From: an uncultured Eubacteriales bacterium
Lineage (GTDB): Bacteria; Bacillota_I; Bacilli_A; RF39; UBA660
DNA: 64,000 nucleotides
Direction: 5' to 3'
NCBI GenBank assembly: GCA_905211265.1
Contig: CAJMAC010000006.1
Coordinates: 34,600-98,599, forward strand
Shown here: positions 61,827 to 64,000 of the stretch, one piece after another
How the letters are laid out: the number at the start of each line of letters is the position of its first letter
How positions within the stretch are numbered: the stretch's first letter is position 1
Notes under the pieces: model-generated
The model's input: only the letters and a program-made list of their open reading frames with translations
What the model was told of the DNA's origin: nothing
Database searches by the model: none
Translations under genes and position numbers: made by a program

Positions 61827-63428
61827 TTAATATCCTATTTTATATGGGTCTGTTATAGTACCTGATCCACTTATTTTTTGGACAATAGAATTAAGATATA
61901 AGACTGGACGAGTGGTACAACCAACGCTAGCGCTATAGTTATTAAGATTCGCCGTGTTGAAAAGATTGAACGAAAAATTCGAAGAAGCACTATTGTGAGT
62001 AACTGTCCATTCGTAAGTTTCTTTTTTTAACCAAGATGAACCACCACAAGCACTAGTATTATAACTACCTAGATTAGTTGTTCTAGCACAACTAGATGAT
62101 AATACAGAATATCCATAATCAGATGCATACATTAATCCAATATACCCTGTTGTAGTTGATGCTGTATTACCACTATAAATAGAATCTCTTTCACCTGTAT
62201 AAAACGCTTCTGCTGTATAACTAGCACTGTCTTTTCCACCAAGATACCAAGTTACATTTTCTACCATAGCCCTATATTCACTTTGTATTCCAGTTTCTGT
62301 ATAATCACAATTACCTGTAATAGAAGTACTATCCTGATAGCAATTACCACCGCTTGTTCCATCAGTTGCATTATAATAATTTGTATTTAATAAATTATAT
62401 AGTGATGATGTTGCCCAATTGTTTTTATTTGATTTATCCCAAGCATATCCTCCAAGAGAGTCATTTCTTATTATTTTAGTTAGATACTCTCCTGCTGTAC
62501 TTACATCAAATACTCCAATTATCCTCCATAGTTCATTATTAAAATATATATAATTATCGGGATTCTTTCCTTCATAGCGATAACCGGTTTCATTTACTAC
62601 TTGTCCTGTTCCTTGTGTAGTACCTGCTAAGCCTTTAATATAATTATTTAAATAAGTTTTATTAGTTTTAGTGGTATATGTTATACCACATTTTGCTTTA
62701 TTTTTTGTTATATTGGATATTTCATAACTTTGAGATTTATAATCAAATGTTATTGTTGCATCACTACAAGTAGTATCTATATCATAACCACTAGATAAAG
62801 GAAATGTTGTTGTTTCTACGCCATCTACTTTAAAACTATTTATTTCAATATCTCCTCCTTCTATACACATTTCTACATTACCTGTTAAACTACCATTTTG
62901 CATAGAAATAGGATTTTCCATATTACCATCTATATAGATAATTAATTTATAATATGTTGTTTTAGTAATAACTTTATCTTTGATTAAGTCAATTGAACTT
63001 CCACTACTTATATTAGAAAAATCTCCTTTTAATATTTCTGTATAATTAGTTTTATCTGTACTAGACATTAATGCATACTTAAATGAAGTTTCTTTTAAAT
63101 TATTAGTTATTGTACTAATATTAAAACTTACATTTAAGGGAGTAGTATTAGAACTTGCTGCTACTGCTCTAAAGGCAATTACTTCTCCATCTTTTTCATA
63201 ATCAAATACTGGTCCTATATTAGATACAGTTATATCTTCTCCACTTTTACAAGTAATTCCTTCGGTAGAATATTCTCCTATTCTAAAAGTTAATTCAGTA
63301 TTATTTGTACTAGTCCATAATTTTAAAGCAAAAGTACCTACTAAAGTTATTGCAATAATACAAGCAAATATTATTGCAATATCTAAATACTTCTTTTTAT
63401 CTATTTTTAACTCTTTTATTTTATTCAT
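61827..63428 (-). CDS. DGR variable protein 2 (membrane-anchored surface protein)
   Basis: About 533 residues. N-terminal membrane helix (LDIAIIFACIIAITLVGTFA) followed by a TasA/camelysin-like beta start, two beta domains (to about 265), the LAGTTQGTGQ segment and the same C-type-lectin-like domain as protein 1, but without the 150-residue insert. VR2 codes residues about 480-506. The ATG at 63428 has AGAGGT upstream and is preferred over the ATG nine codons earlier. Confidence 0.92.
   Translation of the reverse strand: MNKIKELKIDKKKYLDIAIIFACIIAITLVGTFALKLWTSTNNTELTFRIGEYSTEGITCKSGEDITVSNIGPVFDYEKDGEVIAFRAVAASSNTTPLNVSFNISTITNNLKETSFKYALMSSTDKTNYTEILKGDFSNISSGSSIDLIKDKVITKTTYYKLIIYIDGNMENPISMQNGSLTGNVEMCIEGGDIEINSFKVDGVETTTFPLSSGYDIDTTCSDATITFDYKSQSYEISNITKNKAKCGITYTTKTNKTYLNNYIKGLAGTTQGTGQVVNETGYRYEGKNPDNYIYFNNELWRIIGVFDVSTAGEYLTKIIRNDSLGGYAWDKSNKNNWATSSLYNLLNTNYYNATDGTSGGNCYQDSTSITGNCDYTETGIQSEYRAMVENVTWYLGGKDSASYTAEAFYTGERDSIYSGNTASTTTGYIGLMYASDYGYSVLSSSCARTTNLGSYNTSACGGSSWLKKETYEWTVTHNSASSNFSFNLFNTANLNNYSASVGCTTRPVLYLNSIVQKISGSGTITDPYKIGY
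61911..61992 (-). repeat. DGR variable repeat 2 (VR2)
   Basis: 82 bases, 12 differences from the TR, 10 at TR adenines on the coding strand. TR Asn codons here read Phe, Phe, Tyr, Ser, Ser and Val, and Tyr has become Cys. Confidence 0.95.
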
Positions 63429-63556
63429 ATAAAGTACCTCTATTCTTTTTACCAATGGGTATTTTATTATTTTTATAATCTAATAAAATAATATCATATT
63501 TTTATAATTTATACAAGTAATTTAAGAAAATAAAATTAAAAAATTATATAATTATA

Positions 63557-63611
63557 CAAACATTTGTTACTTTTTTATTAGTTATTAGTTAATTTTATTT
63601 ACAAACTATTT
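63557..63611. repeat. 55-bp direct repeat, copy 1
   Basis: Identical to 63946-64000. The unit begins CAAACATTTGTTAC and ends TTTACAAACTATTT, which includes the -35 box of the small peptide gene. Spacing is 389 bases. Confidence 0.95.
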
Positions 63612-63626
63612 TTAATATGTTATTAT
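63598..63626 (+). promoter_or_regulatory. Promoter of the 39-residue peptide gene
   Basis: TTTACA and TATTAT separated by 17 bases; predicted start about 63633. Confidence 0.7.
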
Positions 63627-63706
63627 AAACATTAAGGAAATATCTAGTGTTGGTACTAACCGTTTTTTCAAGGGGGTTTTGACCTTTTTGAAAGGTGGTG
63701 ATGCTT

Positions 63707-63826
63707 ATGAGAAAATTAGAGAAGAAGTTTTTTAATTTTATTGTAATGCAATTTATTATAAATGTATTATTAGTTTCACTAATTATATATTTATACATAA
63801 CAAAAGTACCAACCTGTTTAGGCTAG
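63707..63826 (+). CDS. 39-residue membrane peptide, type I toxin-like
   Basis: MRKLEKKFFNFIVMQFIINV then a continuous hydrophobic stretch to Y-I-T-K, ending VPTCLG. Charged start, one membrane helix, short polar tail: the shape of type I toxins. Ribosome site AAAGGTGG is buried in hairpin ACCTTT-TTG-AAAGGT (63682-63696). The 5' leader GTTGGTACT (63649-63657) is perfectly complementary to AGTACCAAC in the end of the gene (63805-63813). A terminator follows at 63848-63884. No antisense RNA promoter identified with certainty. Confidence 0.7.
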   Translation: MRKLEKKFFNFIVMQFIINVLLVSLIIYLYITKVPTCLG

Positions 63827-63847
63827 TACTATACAGAAAATCTGGCT

Positions 63848-63884
63848 AGTATCTAACTTAGGCAAACTAGATACTTCCTTTTTT
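63848..63884 (+). terminator. Terminator of the small peptide gene
   Basis: AGTATCTA/TAGATACT, 8 bp, followed by TCCTTTTTT. Confidence 0.85.
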
Positions 63885-63945
63885 AATATATGTAGGTTTT
63901 ATCTACATATACATTATACAATATTTTTTCATTTTATGCAAGTAT

Positions 63946-64000
63946 CAAACATTTGTTACTTTTTTATTAGTTATTAGTTAATTTTATTTACAAACTATTT
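63946..64000. repeat. 55-bp direct repeat, copy 2 (at window edge)
   Basis: Same as 63557-63611. The window ends inside or at the end of it, so a second unit with another small gene probably follows. Confidence 0.95.

Noticed and set aside
61827..63455. Possible phage tail-fibre DGR target
   Set aside because: Both variable proteins have N-terminal membrane helices and no phage genes surround them, so a cellular surface role fits better.
63595..63798. 67-codon minus-strand frame at the right edge
   Set aside because: It runs antisense through the promoter and the small peptide gene and has no ribosome site.

Overview
The window is very AT-rich DNA (roughly three quarters A+T by eye) from a low-GC Firmicutes (Bacilli-like) lineage that can probably form endospores. 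It uses the standard bacterial code: TAA, TAG and TGA all end recognisable genes and Trp is TGG. Evidence for the lineage is a spoIIAA-sigF-spoVAC-VAD-VAE cluster, an sspI-like spore protein gene, a sirA-yneF-tkt cluster and a trmR-trhP1-trhP2-greA cluster, all in Bacillus-like order. Most genes are on the minus strand. The very short intergenic spacers, non-phage content and mix of unknown small genes suggest a host-associated, possibly uncultured organism; that is inference.

Layout. 1-4280: topA (cut by the window edge), a structured RNA, a TtcA-type thiolase, a ClpX-like AAA+ protein and tgt. 4600-12050: an HD hydrolase, ftsW, a pilin-like/radical-SAM pair, a PASTA-deacetylase, a Flp-like pilin, rseP, cdsA, yneF and sirA. 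12100-20770: tkt, ddl, tig, greA and the wobble-uridine hydroxylation/methylation operon, with a solitary TnpB element (20.8-22.15 kb) inserted just upstream of it. 22300-25500: reduced spoVA/spoIIA locus without spoIIAB. 25540-31150: an unknown secreted protein, an ABC-2 exporter with a small regulator-like gene, guanine deaminase and a 35-residue membrane protein. 31370-37520: vanY-type carboxypeptidase, sspI, psd, pssA, uppS, a promoter-tandem pseudoknot-terminator unit, and glmS under a glmS ribozyme. 37570-47200: an accessory stretch of duplicated unknown genes, a Ca2+-type P-ATPase, an interrupted Rpn-family gene and unknown proteins. 47190-56720: miaA, a single-AAA Clp ATPase, yidD, an odd LysM/ZnuA-like lipoprotein, SPFH/NfeD, a second Rpn gene, and a CoaE-like kinase plus alaS behind an alanine T-box.

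The most remarkable region is 57.3-63.45 kb: a complete diversity-generating retroelement (DGR). It has a reverse transcriptase, an Avd-like helical accessory protein, three small proteins resembling the MutS N-terminal domain, one 82-nt template repeat (TR, 57759-57840) and two 82-nt variable repeats (VR1 59767-59848; VR2 61911-61992) at the 3' ends of two membrane-anchored surface-type proteins. On the coding strand 21 of 26 TR/VR differences fall on TR adenines, and the TR encodes 12 Asn codons, the classic signature of adenine mutagenesis. Each variable gene is followed, after exactly two bases, by a strong hairpin that is not a terminator.

Two other RNA-centred systems stand out. At 35.05-35.23 kb a promoter drives two 49-nt repeats whose only two core differences form a compensatory base pair of an H-type pseudoknot, followed by a terminator: the layout of a type III toxin-antitoxin RNA, with no obvious full-length toxin. 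At the right edge (63.56-64.0 kb) a 39-residue membrane peptide gene has its ribosome site in a hairpin and 5'-3' complementarity, inside a direct-repeat unit, like type I toxins. Functions are assigned from motifs and gene order read directly from the sequence; no database search was possible.
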